DNA of 64,000 nt from Phocaeicola salanitronis DSM 18170 (GCF_000190575.1 NC_015164.1:868001-932000), one strand, 5' to 3'. Numbered from the stretch's first letter, positions 25,779 to 34,870 are shown. The notes: generated from the sequence alone by a model not told the origin. Numbers and translations: made by a program.

Positions 25779-27317
25779 TTATAACGGCATATTACCGTGT
25801 TTTTTCGGCGGATTGCTTTGGCTCTTGTTCTGAGTCATCTCCAACGCCTGAATCAACTTATAGCGTGTATCCTTCGGCAAAATAATCTCGTCGATGTAAC
25901 CTTGTTCCGCCGCACGGTACGGATTCGAGAATTTCTCCTTATACTCTTCAATGGCTTGTACTTTTTCTTCCGGTGTAGCCTTACGGTACAGGATATTCAC
26001 CGCACCGTCTGCCCCCATCACGGCGATTTCCGCTGTCGGATAAGAGAAGTTCACATCCGCGCCAATCGGCTTGCTGTTCATGACGATGTATGCGCCGCCG
26101 TATGCCTTGCGCGTAATCACCGTAATCTTAGGAACGGTAGCTTCGGCGTAAGCATAAACTATTTTCGCCCCGTGGCGGATGATGCCGTTATGCTCTTGCG
26201 CACAACCCGGAAGGAAGCCCGGAACATCCTCGAATGTAATAATAGGAATATTGAAGCAATCGCAAAAACGGATAAACCGCGAAGCCTTGTCCGAAGCGTC
26301 AATGTCAAGCACACCGGCAAGATAAGCAGGCTGGTTTGCCACAATACCGACCGAACGTCCGCCCAAACGGGCAAAACCGATAACGATATTCTTCGCAAAA
26401 TGAGGCATAACCTCAAAGAAATAGTGGTCATCCACTACCGGTTCGATAATGTTCTTGATATCGTATGGCATGTTCGGGTCATCGGGAATCACGCTCATCA
26501 GCGACTCGTCTGTCCGGCGGATATCATCGGTGCAAGGCACCATCGGAGCGTCTTCCATATTGTTGGAAGGCAAGAAGCTCAGCAATTCGCGGATGCTCAT
26601 CAACGTTTCTTCTTCCGTGTCGCACAAGAAATGCGTCACACCGCTCTTGCTGCTATGCGTATAGGCACCGCCCAACTCTTCCTTGTCCACTTCCTCATGC
26701 GTTACAGCCTTTACCACATCCGGCCCCGTAATGAACATGTGGCTCTTTTCTTTCACCATAAAGATAAAGTCGGTCAATGCCGGAGAATAGCAGGCACCAC
26801 CCGCACAAGGACCTAAAATAGCGGAGATTTGCGGAATCACGCCCGAAGAGATGGTATTCTGATAAAAGATAGAAGCATAACCCGATATGCTGCCTACCCC
26901 TTCCTGGATACGCGCGCCTCCCGAATCGTTCAAAGCAATGACCGGCGCACCGTTCTTCAACGCCAGCTCCTGCACTTTTACAATCTTCTTGGCACCCGTA
27001 GTGCTCAGCGTTCCTCCGAATACCGTAAAATCGTACGCATAAACGTAAACCAGACGTCCGTCAATCTTACCATATCCGCACACGATGCCATCTCCCGGAA
27101 TGTGTTTCTTATCCATTCCGAAATCGGTACAATGATGAATAACCAGCTTATCCAGCTCGTTAAATGTCCCTTTATCAAGCAACATGTCAATGCGTTCGCG
27201 GGCAGTCATGTGCCCATTAGCATGTTGTTTTTCAATGCGGTCGATACCTCCGCCTTGAGAAGCCAGCTTATCCAGCTCTTCAAATTTCTTATATTGTTCT
27301 TCTGTCGTCATGTTCAT
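25779..27317 (-). CDS. Acyl-CoA carboxylase, carboxyltransferase subunit (PccB/MmdA type)
   Basis: A 512-residue carboxyltransferase that moves CO2 from carboxybiotin to propionyl- or acetyl-CoA (or runs in reverse from methylmalonyl-CoA). Both crotonase-like halves are present: MTARERIDMLLDKGTF, GGARIQEGVGSISGYA and LGPCAGGACYSPALTDF in the N-half, and PGFLPGCAQEHNGIIRHGAK with TRKAYGGAYIVMNSK in the C-half. Both oxyanion-hole glycine pairs are intact. It is the third gene of accC-BCCP-carboxyltransferase, one base after the BCCP gene. Sequence alone does not separate propionyl-CoA carboxylase from methylmalonyl-CoA decarboxylase alpha. The adjacent biotin carboxylase favours the ATP-dependent carboxylase. 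Confidence 0.92.
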   Translation of the reverse strand: MNMTTEEQYKKFEELDKLASQGGGIDRIEKQHANGHMTARERIDMLLDKGTFNELDKLVIHHCTDFGMDKKHIPGDGIVCGYGKIDGRLVYVYAYDFTVFGGTLSTTGAKKIVKVQELALKNGAPVIALNDSGGARIQEGVGSISGYASIFYQNTISSGVIPQISAILGPCAGGACYSPALTDFIFMVKEKSHMFITGPDVVKAVTHEEVDKEELGGAYTHSSKSGVTHFLCDTEEETLMSIRELLSFLPSNNMEDAPMVPCTDDIRRTDESLMSVIPDDPNMPYDIKNIIEPVVDDHYFFEVMPHFAKNIVIGFARLGGRSVGIVANQPAYLAGVLDIDASDKASRFIRFCDCFNIPIITFEDVPGFLPGCAQEHNGIIRHGAKIVYAYAEATVPKITVITRKAYGGAYIVMNSKPIGADVNFSYPTAEIAVMGADGAVNILYRKATPEEKVQAIEEYKEKFSNPYRAAEQGYIDEIILPKDTRYKLIQALEMTQNKSQSNPPKKHGNMPL

Positions 27318-27318
27318 A

Positions 27319-27840
27319 TTAGTTTTCTTCGTCCTCTATCACATCAAGCGTCATAATCACCTGATTGCTATTTACCGAATCTCCCTCGTTCACCAGAATT
27401 TCCTTCACCACGCAGGGGCTGTTCACCTTGTAGTTGCTCTGCATCTTCATAGCCTCGATAACCGCTACAATATCGCCTGCTTCCAGACGGTCGCCTGCCT
27501 TTACCGGTATTTTCACTACTTTTCCGGGCATCGGAGAGATAATCTTGTCCTGCTGTTTCTCGTCAGCTCCCTTACGCATCCGCAAATACTTCGCCTGCGA
27601 ATCGATAATGTCGATATTATACGACTGATAGTGTGCATTGACCGTATAGCTTTTCCCGCCTTCCTTGCGAATCAGTTCCGCATTGTACGACTTTCCGTTA
27701 TGCAGGATGGAACAACTTCCGTTCTCCGCCATCACAATGTCTACATCGTAAGGAACGCCGTCAATGGTAAGCTGCACCTTGTTGCCTTCTTTGCTAACCA
27801 ATGTAACATCAGCCACTCTGTCTCCAATATGTATTTCCAT
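27319..27840 (-). CDS. Biotin carboxyl carrier protein
   Basis: A 173-residue carrier subunit. The C-terminal biotinyl domain (about 98-170) has the biotin site VIEAMKMQSN with K132, preceded by ISPMPGKVVKIPVKAGDRLEAGD. The N-terminal 90 residues form the small beta domain that docks to the other subunits. It hands carboxybiotin from the carboxylase (27977-29488) to the carboxyltransferase (25779-27317). It is separated from accC by 136 bases of repetitive sequence and from the carboxyltransferase by one base. Confidence 0.93.
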   Translation of the reverse strand: MEIHIGDRVADVTLVSKEGNKVQLTIDGVPYDVDIVMAENGSCSILHNGKSYNAELIRKEGGKSYTVNAHYQSYNIDIIDSQAKYLRMRKGADEKQQDKIISPMPGKVVKIPVKAGDRLEAGDIVAVIEAMKMQSNYKVNSPCVVKEILVNEGDSVNSNQVIMTLDVIEDEEN

Positions 27841-27875
27841 ATCTTTTCTGAGTTTTTAAGTTCATGAGTTTGTGA

Positions 27876-27959
27876 GTTCTTGAGTTTTTAAGTTCTTAAG
27901 TTTGTGAATTCTTGAGTTTGTAAGTACATGGTTCAGCCTCAACTTAAAAACTCAAGAAC
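27876..27959. repeat. 19-bp perfect inverted repeat between accC and BCCP genes
   Basis: GTTCTTGAGTTTTTAAGTT (27876-27894) and its exact complement (27941-27959) flank a spacer made of further TTGAGTTTGTGAG-like copies. The whole 136-base gap consists of this low-complexity repeat. A related half-unit precedes aguB (8712-8748). It could fold into a hairpin and lower expression of the downstream genes relative to accC. Confidence 0.7.
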
Positions 27960-27976
27960 TTAAAAACTTAAAAAGC

Positions 27977-29488
27977 TTAAATCCGCAATACGCCTTTCTT
28001 CAGCCCGAATTCACGCCAACGGCTAATCAGGCGGTTATCCGACACTCCCGACTTGTTTTCTTCCAGGTTCATCAGATAATCGATATAGGCAGCTATCAGG
28101 GCGATATTCTCGGTATCCTCTTCTTTCTTTCCAGCCCAACGGCGCAGCATGTCCTGATGTTTCGGGATAAACAAGGTATCATAATGCCCTTCTACAAAGT
28201 CGGGGACATTCATGATATGACGTAAATAAGCGATGTTGGTTTTCAGACCCGTAATACGGTATTCATACAGCACGCGGCGCATGCGCTCGATGGCAAACTG
28301 GCGGGTAGTAGCCCATACAATCAGCTTGCCGATCATCGGGTCATAATAAATGGGGATTTCATATCCGTCGTACACGTAACTGTCAATGCGCACGCCGATG
28401 CCGTTCGGTTCGGTCAGCTGACGGATAATGCCCGGAGAAGGCATGAAATTATTCTCTGTATCTTCGGCACAGATCCGGCATTCGATGGCATGGCCGCGCT
28501 GTTTCAGCTCTTCCTGTCTGAAATGAAGCGGTTCGCCGCTCGCGATGCGGAGCTGTTCTTTTACCAAGTCCACACCTACGACTTCTTCTGTAATCGGATG
28601 CTCCACCTGAAGACGGGTGTTCATTTCGAGAAAATAGAAATTGCGGTGCTTGTCAACCAGGAACTCAATCGTGCCCGCGCCTTTGTAACGAACTGCCTTA
28701 GCCGCCGCTACAGCCGCCTCACCCATCTTCTGGCGAAGCTCCGGAGTAACGAAAGGAGAAGGGGTTTCCTCTACAATCTTCTGGTTGCGCCGCTGGATAG
28801 AGCATTCGCGTTCGAACAAATGAACGGCGTTGCCATAATTATCACCCAAAATCTGGAACTCGATATGATGAGGTTCTTCTACAAACTTTTCCAAATAAAC
28901 CGTATCATCACCGAAAGAAGACATCGACTCGGAACGGGCGGTATTGTAGGCTTCTTCTACTTCGTCTTCGCTGTGAATCAGACGCATGCCCTTTCCGCCT
29001 CCGCCCATCGAGGCTTTCAACATCACTGGATAACCGATGCGGTTACAGATTTCCTTGGCTTCCTCCACGCTTTGCAAAGGTTGTTCCGTCCCCGGAACAA
29101 CGGGAACGCCTGCCGCAATCATGTGCTTGCGTGCCGAAATCTTATCGCCCATCGCATCCATCGTCTCAGGATCCGGACCGATGAAGGTGATTCCCTCTTC
29201 ACGACAGCGCCGTGCAAACTCTGAATTTTCCGACAAGAAACCATATCCCGGATGAATGGCATCGGCTCCATGGCGCTTGGCAGCCATGATAATCTTGTCT
29301 ATATTCAAATAACTTTCACGCGAAGCCGCAGGACCAATCAAGCAAGCTTCATCCGCGTATGATACGTGGCGGGCCGTTCTGTCGGCTTCAGAAAATACTG
29401 CTACGGTACGGATGCCCATTTCACGGCACGAACGCATTACACGCACAGCTATTTCACCACGGTTAGCGATCAATACTTTGTGTATCAT
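27977..29488 (-). CDS. accC: Biotin carboxylase subunit of acyl-CoA carboxylase
   Basis: ATP-dependent carboxylation of biotin on the carrier protein. The 503-residue protein has the N-terminal domain MIHKVLIANRGEIAVRVMRS, the ATP-grasp glycine loop KASMGGGGKGMRLI (about 159-172), the metal and catalytic region FLEMNTRLQVEHPITEEV (about 287-304) and C-terminal GHAIECRICAED. Compared with the 450-residue AccC of fatty-acid synthesis it has a C-terminal extension of about 50 residues (MLRRWAGKKEEDTENIALIA onward), usual in propionyl-CoA carboxylase-like systems. It is the first gene of the three-gene carboxylase operon. Confidence 0.94.
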   Translation of the reverse strand: MIHKVLIANRGEIAVRVMRSCREMGIRTVAVFSEADRTARHVSYADEACLIGPAASRESYLNIDKIIMAAKRHGADAIHPGYGFLSENSEFARRCREEGITFIGPDPETMDAMGDKISARKHMIAAGVPVVPGTEQPLQSVEEAKEICNRIGYPVMLKASMGGGGKGMRLIHSEDEVEEAYNTARSESMSSFGDDTVYLEKFVEEPHHIEFQILGDNYGNAVHLFERECSIQRRNQKIVEETPSPFVTPELRQKMGEAAVAAAKAVRYKGAGTIEFLVDKHRNFYFLEMNTRLQVEHPITEEVVGVDLVKEQLRIASGEPLHFRQEELKQRGHAIECRICAEDTENNFMPSPGIIRQLTEPNGIGVRIDSYVYDGYEIPIYYDPMIGKLIVWATTRQFAIERMRRVLYEYRITGLKTNIAYLRHIMNVPDFVEGHYDTLFIPKHQDMLRRWAGKKEEDTENIALIAAYIDYLMNLEENKSGVSDNRLISRWREFGLKKGVLRI

Positions 29489-29601
29489 GCTTTATCTTTT
29501 AAATTTTGTTTTCCTTTCTTTAGTTAAAAACCGGTTGCTGCTCTTGCACCCTCAAACGATTTCTTGCAGAAATACATCCGCACATGAAACCCAAAACTGT
29601 G

Positions 29602-29609
29602 CAAAAGTA
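29602..29609 (-). promoter_or_regulatory. -7 box upstream of accC
   Basis: Minus-strand TACTTTTG matches TAnnTTTG. It is 113 bases from the ATG, implying a long leader if used. No -33 element was found. Confidence 0.35.
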
Positions 29610-29970
29610 GCAAAAAAAACCGATACACGTCCATATCTGTCGTTTTTTTTAGGTTTTACAGCATAAATAAGAGGAATCCCCCCAGACATCGCCGTCTTTT
29701 CAGAAGAAACGGCAACTCCAGTTTGCAAAAGGACAAATGCATATAGGTTGACAAAAGAACAAATGCATATTAGAAATGATAAACGTACATATTTTATACT
29801 TCACACGGCAACAAAAACATCATTTTTCAGTTTTAGAGCCTGAAATACCCAAGCAAATTTATTCCTACGAAATCGATGGGTATCATAGGGACGCTTACTT
29901 TTTCTTATACACTACGGAATATTTTGTTTTACATGTAGCCCATATCGTTGTTTCAGCAGGCATACTTTTA

Positions 29971-30058
29971 CGTTCTCGATATGGAAACCATACGGTTTTG
30001 ATATGGAAACCGTACGTTCTCGATATGGAAACCGTACGGTTTTGATATGGAAACCATA
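29971..30058. repeat. 22-bp tandem array, four units (locus 1)
   Basis: Four exact-length units start at 29971, 29993, 30015 and 30037. They alternate between CGTTCTCGATATGG and CGGTTTTGATATGG starts, and all share the core GATATGGAAACC. There are no spacers. The same unit recurs, inverted, in four units at 49018-49104. Confidence 0.85.
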
Positions 30059-30217
30059 AACAGAAGCCAATTGAAACGATAATGTAATCCAAATGCGGAA
30101 ACAACTTTTCTGGAGAAAAATCAGAAAACGGATGAGATGCCCATATCCGCCACCTGCAAATCAAGGCTTCCTTGCCGAATATTCTCCTTGCCGCTATGCA
30201 GGCTCTAAATATTTTCG

Positions 30218-30225
30218 TACATTTG
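30218..30225 (+). promoter_or_regulatory. -7 box of the glycosyltransferase-DUF4922 gene
   Basis: TACATTTG matches TAnnTTTG, 27 bases before the ATG at 30253 and 160 bases after the 22-bp array. Confidence 0.5.
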
Positions 30226-30252
30226 TCCTGCTATAAATAAAGAACTGCGAAT

Positions 30253-32595
30253 ATGGAGAAAAACATAACCTGTTTCATCGCCTGCGGCGAAGAGACAAAA
30301 CCAAGTGACATGATAGAGGGGCTGCCCGAATGCCGGGTACTGAAAATCCCCTGCTCCGATGATACCGAAACTTACCGGTTTATCGCAGCAGAAAGCCATA
30401 CTCCTTATGTTTTAGTATGCCGTGCCAAACAATACATCCGGTTAGGAAGCCGGGCTTTGGAGCGCATGACGGATTATCTGTCCGCTCCTTCGTGCGGCAT
30501 GGTGTATGCCGACCGGTACGAAGAAACCGGAGAAGGCATGCGCCCGCATCCGGTCATCGATTATCAAGAAGGAAGCGTGCGCGATGATTTCGATTTCGGC
30601 TCACTCGTCATGTACCGCACCGAAGCCCTGAGGCAAGCGGTGGCTGAAATCAGCGTGGAAGACGATTATGCCTACTCGGCAAGCTATGCCATACGGCTCG
30701 CCTTATCGCGCCGCTATGCCTTGACGCATATCCGTGAATACCTGTACACGGAGGCTGAAACGGATACCCGGCGTTCGGGCGAAAAACAATTCGACTACGT
30801 GGACCCGCGCAACCGCTCGGTGCAGATAGAACGTGAGGCGGCATTCACCCGTTACCTGAAAAAGACCGGAGCCTACCTGCCTCCGGCAACACACCGCATC
30901 GACCCGAACGAAGGCAGTTTCCCTTGCGAAGCCTCGGTCATCATTCCTGTGCGCAACCGGGTGCGCACCATCGACGATGCCATCCGCTCCGTGCTGGAAC
31001 AACAAACGACATTCGATTACAACCTCATCATCGTGGACAATCACTCTACGGACGGGACTACCGAAGCAATCCGCCGGTACGCGGGAAATGCGAAAGTGGT
31101 CCACCTCATCCCCGAACGTACCGATTTGGGCATAGGCGGATGTTGGGACCTGGCGGTACGCGACGCCCGATGCGGACGGTTCGCCGTACAATTGGACAGC
31201 GATGACCTCTATAGCGGTCCCGACACCCTACAACTGATTATCGACAAATTCCATAACGAACGATGCGCCATGGTCATCGGCTCGTACCGCATGACCAACT
31301 TCGACTTAGAGACATTGCCTCCCGGCGTAATCGACCACCGCGAATGGACAGACCGGAACGGGCATAACAATGCCCTGCGCATCAACGGGCTGGGAGCGCC
31401 CCGTGCCTTCTTCACCCCATTGTTGCGTGAAACCGGCATACCGAACGTGAGCTACGGCGAAGACTATGCCCTCGGATTAGCCTTCTCCCGCCAATACCGC
31501 ATCGGGCGCATTTACGAGGTGATATACCTGTGCCGCCGTTGGGAGGGAAACTCCGACGCTGCCTTGAGCATTGAAAAAGTAAACCGCAACAATGCCTATA
31601 AAGACAGCCTGCGCACATTGGAACTTGCCCGGCGCCGCGCCCTTGCCGCCAAGGAACAAGACCGTCCGGGCACCCGTTTCTTAAAACACCAGCTGGCACA
31701 CTGGGAATTGGCACGCACGAACCACGAAGCCCTGGAATACATCCAGACCCGGTGCATCCGGCCGGGCGACAATGTGATATGGGTGCAGTTCAATCCGGCA
31801 CGTGCCGTTTCGACGTGTGCGAAGACCGACCCTGCCAGCATTGCGGCACGTCCTTGCTTCTTATGCCTGGAGAACAAGCCTGCCGAGCAGGAATCCTTAC
31901 GCATCGAACTGGATGAAACATTCGACCTGCGCATCAACCCCTATCCCATCCTGCCCGGCCACCTGACCATCTCCAGCGAACGGCACCAGCCCCAAACGCT
32001 TGCGGGAAAAACCGGACGCCAACTGCCCGGAAAGCTGGTAGAATGGATAAACCGGCATTTCGCGCCAGGGTATGCCTTATTCTACAACGGAGCCAAATGT
32101 GGCGCATCAGCTCCCGACCATTTCCATTTTCAGGCGGCACGGATGCAAGACATCCCCCTCATCCTGCAATGGGACCGGCTGATGGAAACCGCTACGCTCA
32201 CGGCTGAAACAACCTTAACAAACGGGAACAAATGCCGGAGCTACCGCATCGAAGGTTACCTCTGCCCCGTCCAGGCGTTCATCACCGAAAACACTCCGGT
32301 TTCCGATACAGCACTGGTAGAGGCCTATCTCCGCTCCTTGCCCCTGCATCCGGACGAAGACGAGCCGCGCTATAACCTGTTCGCTTGGGAAGACCCGAAA
32401 CGAGGGTTTACCGTGGCATACATTCCCCGCGCCCTGCACCGCCCTTCCTGCTATACGGCACAAGGCGGAGCACAACGTCTGATAAGCCCCGGAGCACTCG
32501 ACATGGCAGGGCTGCTCGTAACTCCCCGCCGCGAAGACTTCGAGAATCTGACGGAAGAAGAAATACGACAAATATACAACGAAGTAAGTTTATAA
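30253..32595 (+). CDS. Glycosyltransferase family 2 fused to a HIT-like DUF4922 domain
   Basis: A 780-residue cytoplasmic fusion. Residues 1-215 look like a degenerate GT2 half (GMVYADRYEETGEG). Residues 225-470 are a complete GT-A fold: EASVIIPVRNRVRTIDDAI, NLIIVDNHSTDGTTEAI, and the metal site VQLDSDDLYSG (about 313-323). From about 490 onward is DUF4922, a HIT/GalT-superfamily nucleotidyltransferase-like domain with the H-x-H-x-Q motif H623-F-H625-F-Q627 in SAPDHFHFQAA and cysteines in RPCFLCLENKP. HIT-type enzymes act on nucleotide phosphoesters, so one chain may prepare or recycle the sugar nucleotide that its GT uses. A SpoIID-family gene follows. The stop codon's last base is the first base of a MITE. 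Confidence 0.82.
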   Translation: MEKNITCFIACGEETKPSDMIEGLPECRVLKIPCSDDTETYRFIAAESHTPYVLVCRAKQYIRLGSRALERMTDYLSAPSCGMVYADRYEETGEGMRPHPVIDYQEGSVRDDFDFGSLVMYRTEALRQAVAEISVEDDYAYSASYAIRLALSRRYALTHIREYLYTEAETDTRRSGEKQFDYVDPRNRSVQIEREAAFTRYLKKTGAYLPPATHRIDPNEGSFPCEASVIIPVRNRVRTIDDAIRSVLEQQTTFDYNLIIVDNHSTDGTTEAIRRYAGNAKVVHLIPERTDLGIGGCWDLAVRDARCGRFAVQLDSDDLYSGPDTLQLIIDKFHNERCAMVIGSYRMTNFDLETLPPGVIDHREWTDRNGHNNALRINGLGAPRAFFTPLLRETGIPNVSYGEDYALGLAFSRQYRIGRIYEVIYLCRRWEGNSDAALSIEKVNRNNAYKDSLRTLELARRRALAAKEQDRPGTRFLKHQLAHWELARTNHEALEYIQTRCIRPGDNVIWVQFNPARAVSTCAKTDPASIAARPCFLCLENKPAEQESLRIELDETFDLRINPYPILPGHLTISSERHQPQTLAGKTGRQLPGKLVEWINRHFAPGYALFYNGAKCGASAPDHFHFQAARMQDIPLILQWDRLMETATLTAETTLTNGNKCRSYRIEGYLCPVQAFITENTPVSDTALVEAYLRSLPLHPDEDEPRYNLFAWEDPKRGFTVAYIPRALHRPSCYTAQGGAQRLISPGALDMAGLLVTPRREDFENLTEEEIRQIYNEVSL

Positions 32596-32788
32596 GAAAC
32601 TGTTTTGAATTTATCGTGCGATGATTTGGGATGAGTTTTTGAGGCATTTCCGCTTGTGTGATGAGGAAGATAGCGGGCTATCTGACGAAGAACAGAAGCG
32701 GAAAGGACCAAAAAATCGCCCAAAGCACACACGAAAACGGAAACATCAAGACGAGAAAAACTTTTTGGAGAAATTCAAAACAGTTTCT
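32595..32788. mobile_element. MITE-like element, copy 3 (194 bp, inverted)
   Basis: Exactly 194 bp with terminal inverted repeats AGAAACTGTTTTGAATTT and its complement at 32771-32788. Each end has one matching base change relative to copies 1 and 2, so the pairing is preserved. Its orientation is opposite to the other two. It begins on the final A of the upstream TAA stop and separates the glycosyltransferase fusion from the SpoIID gene. Confidence 0.8.
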
Positions 32789-32815
32789 AAGTATATGTAC
32801 AAAATTAACCGACAT

Positions 32816-32916
32816 TTCACCACAGAGGATTTACGATTAGACAATTTACTATTTACTATTTTTTCGTAAATTGGAAAACAGTAAATAGATTTTCCTCTGT
32901 GATACTCTGTGGTGAA
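32816..32916. repeat. Inverted repeat of the CACAGAG family
   Basis: TTCACCACAGAG at 32816-32827 pairs with CTCTGTGGTGAA at 32905-32916. The A/T-rich loop contains a further TTTACTATTTAC repeat. The same stem sequence recurs at 34871-34940, and related CACAGAGACAC stems occur at 49217 and 60702. Confidence 0.7.
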
Positions 32917-32942
32917 TGTTATCATATAAACAGTTACTTAGA

Positions 32943-34253
32943 ATGAAAGAACCCGAAATAAGCGTAGGCATACTCAACGCACAAGAAATCCATTTCAACC
33001 TCCACGGACACTTCCTTGCCAAAGGCGAAAGCGTGGAAGGCGAGCAATGCGTGTCCTTCAGCGAAGGAGGCATCCTGTGGAACGGCAACCTGTATCGCGA
33101 ACTGACTTTCACTCCACTGGAGAATGAAGCCTCGTTTGCCGTCCACGACGTGACAATCGGCATCAACTTCCACTGGGAACGTCAGGAAACCCAACGTTTC
33201 ATCGGCGTACTGAAGCTGGTAGTGGACGAAGGGAAAATCACCGCCATCAACATCTTGCCGGCGGAAGACTACCTGATAAGCGTCATCTCCTCGGAAATGA
33301 ACGCCACTTCCTCACTTGAGTTCCTGAAAGCGCACGCCGTCATTTCCCGAAGCTGGCTATTGGCACAAATAGAGAAACGGAAAGCCCTGAGCAAGAAAGA
33401 CAACGGATTTTTCTCGTTCGTCAAGACCGAAACCGAATACATCCGTTGGTACGACCGCGAAGACCACACCATCTTCGATGTATGCGCCGATGACCATTGC
33501 CAGCGTTATCAAGGCATCACCAAGGCATCCAGCCGACGGGTGGAAGAAGCCGTGAAAGCCACGCGCGGACAGGCGCTGATGTATAAAAACGCGATTTGCG
33601 ATGCACGTTTCTCGAAATGCTGCGGAGGAGTGACCGAAGAGTTCGGCACATGTTGGGAAGACAAGCATTACCCCTATTTAAGTACGGTATGCGACACGAA
33701 AGCAGAAACCCCTGTCCCCGACCTGACCCATGAAGAAGAAGCCGAAAAATGGATACGCTCTGCCCCGGAAAGCTTTTGCAACACACACGACAAAAACATT
33801 ATCCGCCAGATACTGAACAATTACGATTGCGAGACCACCGACTTCTACCGCTGGAAAATCCGTTACACCCAAGCCGAGATAGCCGAACTAATCCGCACCA
33901 AAACCAAGAACGATTACGGAAAGATACTCGACCTCATCCCCATAGAGCGGGGAAAGTCGGGACGCATCTGCAAACTGAAAATCGTAGGTTCGGAAAAGAC
34001 GTTGATTATCGGCAAGGAACTGGAGATAAGGCGTACCCTCTCGCCCACCCACTTGTTCAGTTCGGCTTTTGTGGTCGATAAAGGCGAAAACGCCGACGGA
34101 GCGCCCGTATGGTTCCAGCTGACCGGAGCCGGATGGGGACACGGCGTAGGCTTGTGCCAGATAGGTGCCGCCGTCATGGGCGAACAAGGATTCGATTACA
34201 ACGACATCCTGCTGCATTATTACAAAGGTGCGGAGATAAGGAAACTTTATTAA
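32943..34253 (+). CDS. SpoIID/LytB-domain protein
   Basis: A protein of about 436 residues with the SpoIID/LytB fold, a family with lytic transglycosylase activity on denuded peptidoglycan or amidase-enhancer activity. Features are LPAEDYLISVISSEMNATSSLEFLKAHAVISRSWLLAQ (about residues 105-142 across several short motifs), CCGGVTEEFGTCWED, and the C-terminal signature GAGWGHGVGLCQIGA. No signal peptide is visible, which is unusual for a cell-wall enzyme. The start was moved to 32943 because an ATG at 32916 lies in the CACAGAG repeat. It follows the GT-DUF4922 gene with a MITE between them. Confidence 0.83.
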   Translation: MKEPEISVGILNAQEIHFNLHGHFLAKGESVEGEQCVSFSEGGILWNGNLYRELTFTPLENEASFAVHDVTIGINFHWERQETQRFIGVLKLVVDEGKITAINILPAEDYLISVISSEMNATSSLEFLKAHAVISRSWLLAQIEKRKALSKKDNGFFSFVKTETEYIRWYDREDHTIFDVCADDHCQRYQGITKASSRRVEEAVKATRGQALMYKNAICDARFSKCCGGVTEEFGTCWEDKHYPYLSTVCDTKAETPVPDLTHEEEAEKWIRSAPESFCNTHDKNIIRQILNNYDCETTDFYRWKIRYTQAEIAELIRTKTKNDYGKILDLIPIERGKSGRICKLKIVGSEKTLIIGKELEIRRTLSPTHLFSSAFVVDKGENADGAPVWFQLTGAGWGHGVGLCQIGAAVMGEQGFDYNDILLHYYKGAEIRKLY

Positions 34254-34341
34254 TTGCAAATCCAGCGTGACAAGCAAGGAATATTTCCTCTGTAATACGC
34301 TGTAACGCATTACATAAACGAATCAAACAAATACTTAAAGT

Positions 34342-34866
34342 ATGAAAACAGAATTTCTTGAACTTATCCAGACACGCCGTAGTTGCCGCAAATACCAACC
34401 GCAGCAGATTACGGACGAAGAACTGAAAGCCGTGCTCAAAGCCGGAACGTATGCACCCACCTCACGTGGCTTGCAAGCTCCTTACATCGTAGCCCTGCAA
34501 AATGAGGGTTTACGCAAGAAATTAGGAGAAATGAACGCCCGTATCATGGGAGTGACCTTCAATCCATATTACAATGCGCCTACCTACGTGCTGGTATTCG
34601 CACCGGCTGATGCACACAACCCGATACAAGACGGAAGCTGCATCTTGGAAAACATGATGCTGGCTGCCCATGCCATCGGATTAGGAAGCTGCTGGATACA
34701 TCGCGAACGAGAAATGTTCGACACAGAAGAAGGAAAACAACTGATGAAAGAATGGGGACTGCCCGAAGGATTGATGGGCATCGGCGCACTTGCCTTAGGC
34801 TATCCTGCCGAAGAGCCTGCACAGGCGAAACCCCGCAAAGAAGATTATTTCCGGATTATCAAGTAA
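34342..34866 (+). CDS. Nitroreductase-family flavoprotein
   Basis: A 174-residue FMN-dependent oxidoreductase of the nitroreductase family. The FMN-binding start is LIQTRRSCRKYQPQQI, then AGTYAPTSRGLQAPYIVA, ASCWIHRE-like GLGSCWIHRE near residue 112, and ALGYPAEEP near the C-terminus. The natural substrate is unknown; such proteins use NAD(P)H to reduce quinones, nitro groups or conjugated double bonds. It lies 88 bases after the SpoIID gene and is convergent with the alcohol dehydrogenase gene. Confidence 0.9.
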   Translation: MKTEFLELIQTRRSCRKYQPQQITDEELKAVLKAGTYAPTSRGLQAPYIVALQNEGLRKKLGEMNARIMGVTFNPYYNAPTYVLVFAPADAHNPIQDGSCILENMMLAAHAIGLGSCWIHREREMFDTEEGKQLMKEWGLPEGLMGIGALALGYPAEEPAQAKPRKEDYFRIIK

Positions 34867-34870
34867 AAAG

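Larger units (their letters stand above)
29489..30217. other. Long divergent intergenic region, accC to glycosyltransferase fusion
   Basis: About 760 bases without a convincing gene. It holds the accC promoter box, a direct repeat AAAAGGACAAATGCATAT/AAAAGAACAAATGCATAT (about 29728-29772), the four-unit 22-bp array at 29971-30058, and the promoter of the next gene. An 89-codon frame at 29776-30045 runs into the repeat array and has no recognisable domain. Confidence 0.6.

Noticed and set aside
29776..30045. 89-codon plus-strand frame
   Set aside because: Its C-terminus is translated 22-bp repeats and it has no promoter or recognisable domain.
29971..30058. Possible CRISPR array
   Set aside because: The 22-bp units are contiguous with no unique spacers, and no cas genes are in the window. 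The 41-bp array at 14855-15168 was rejected for the same reason.
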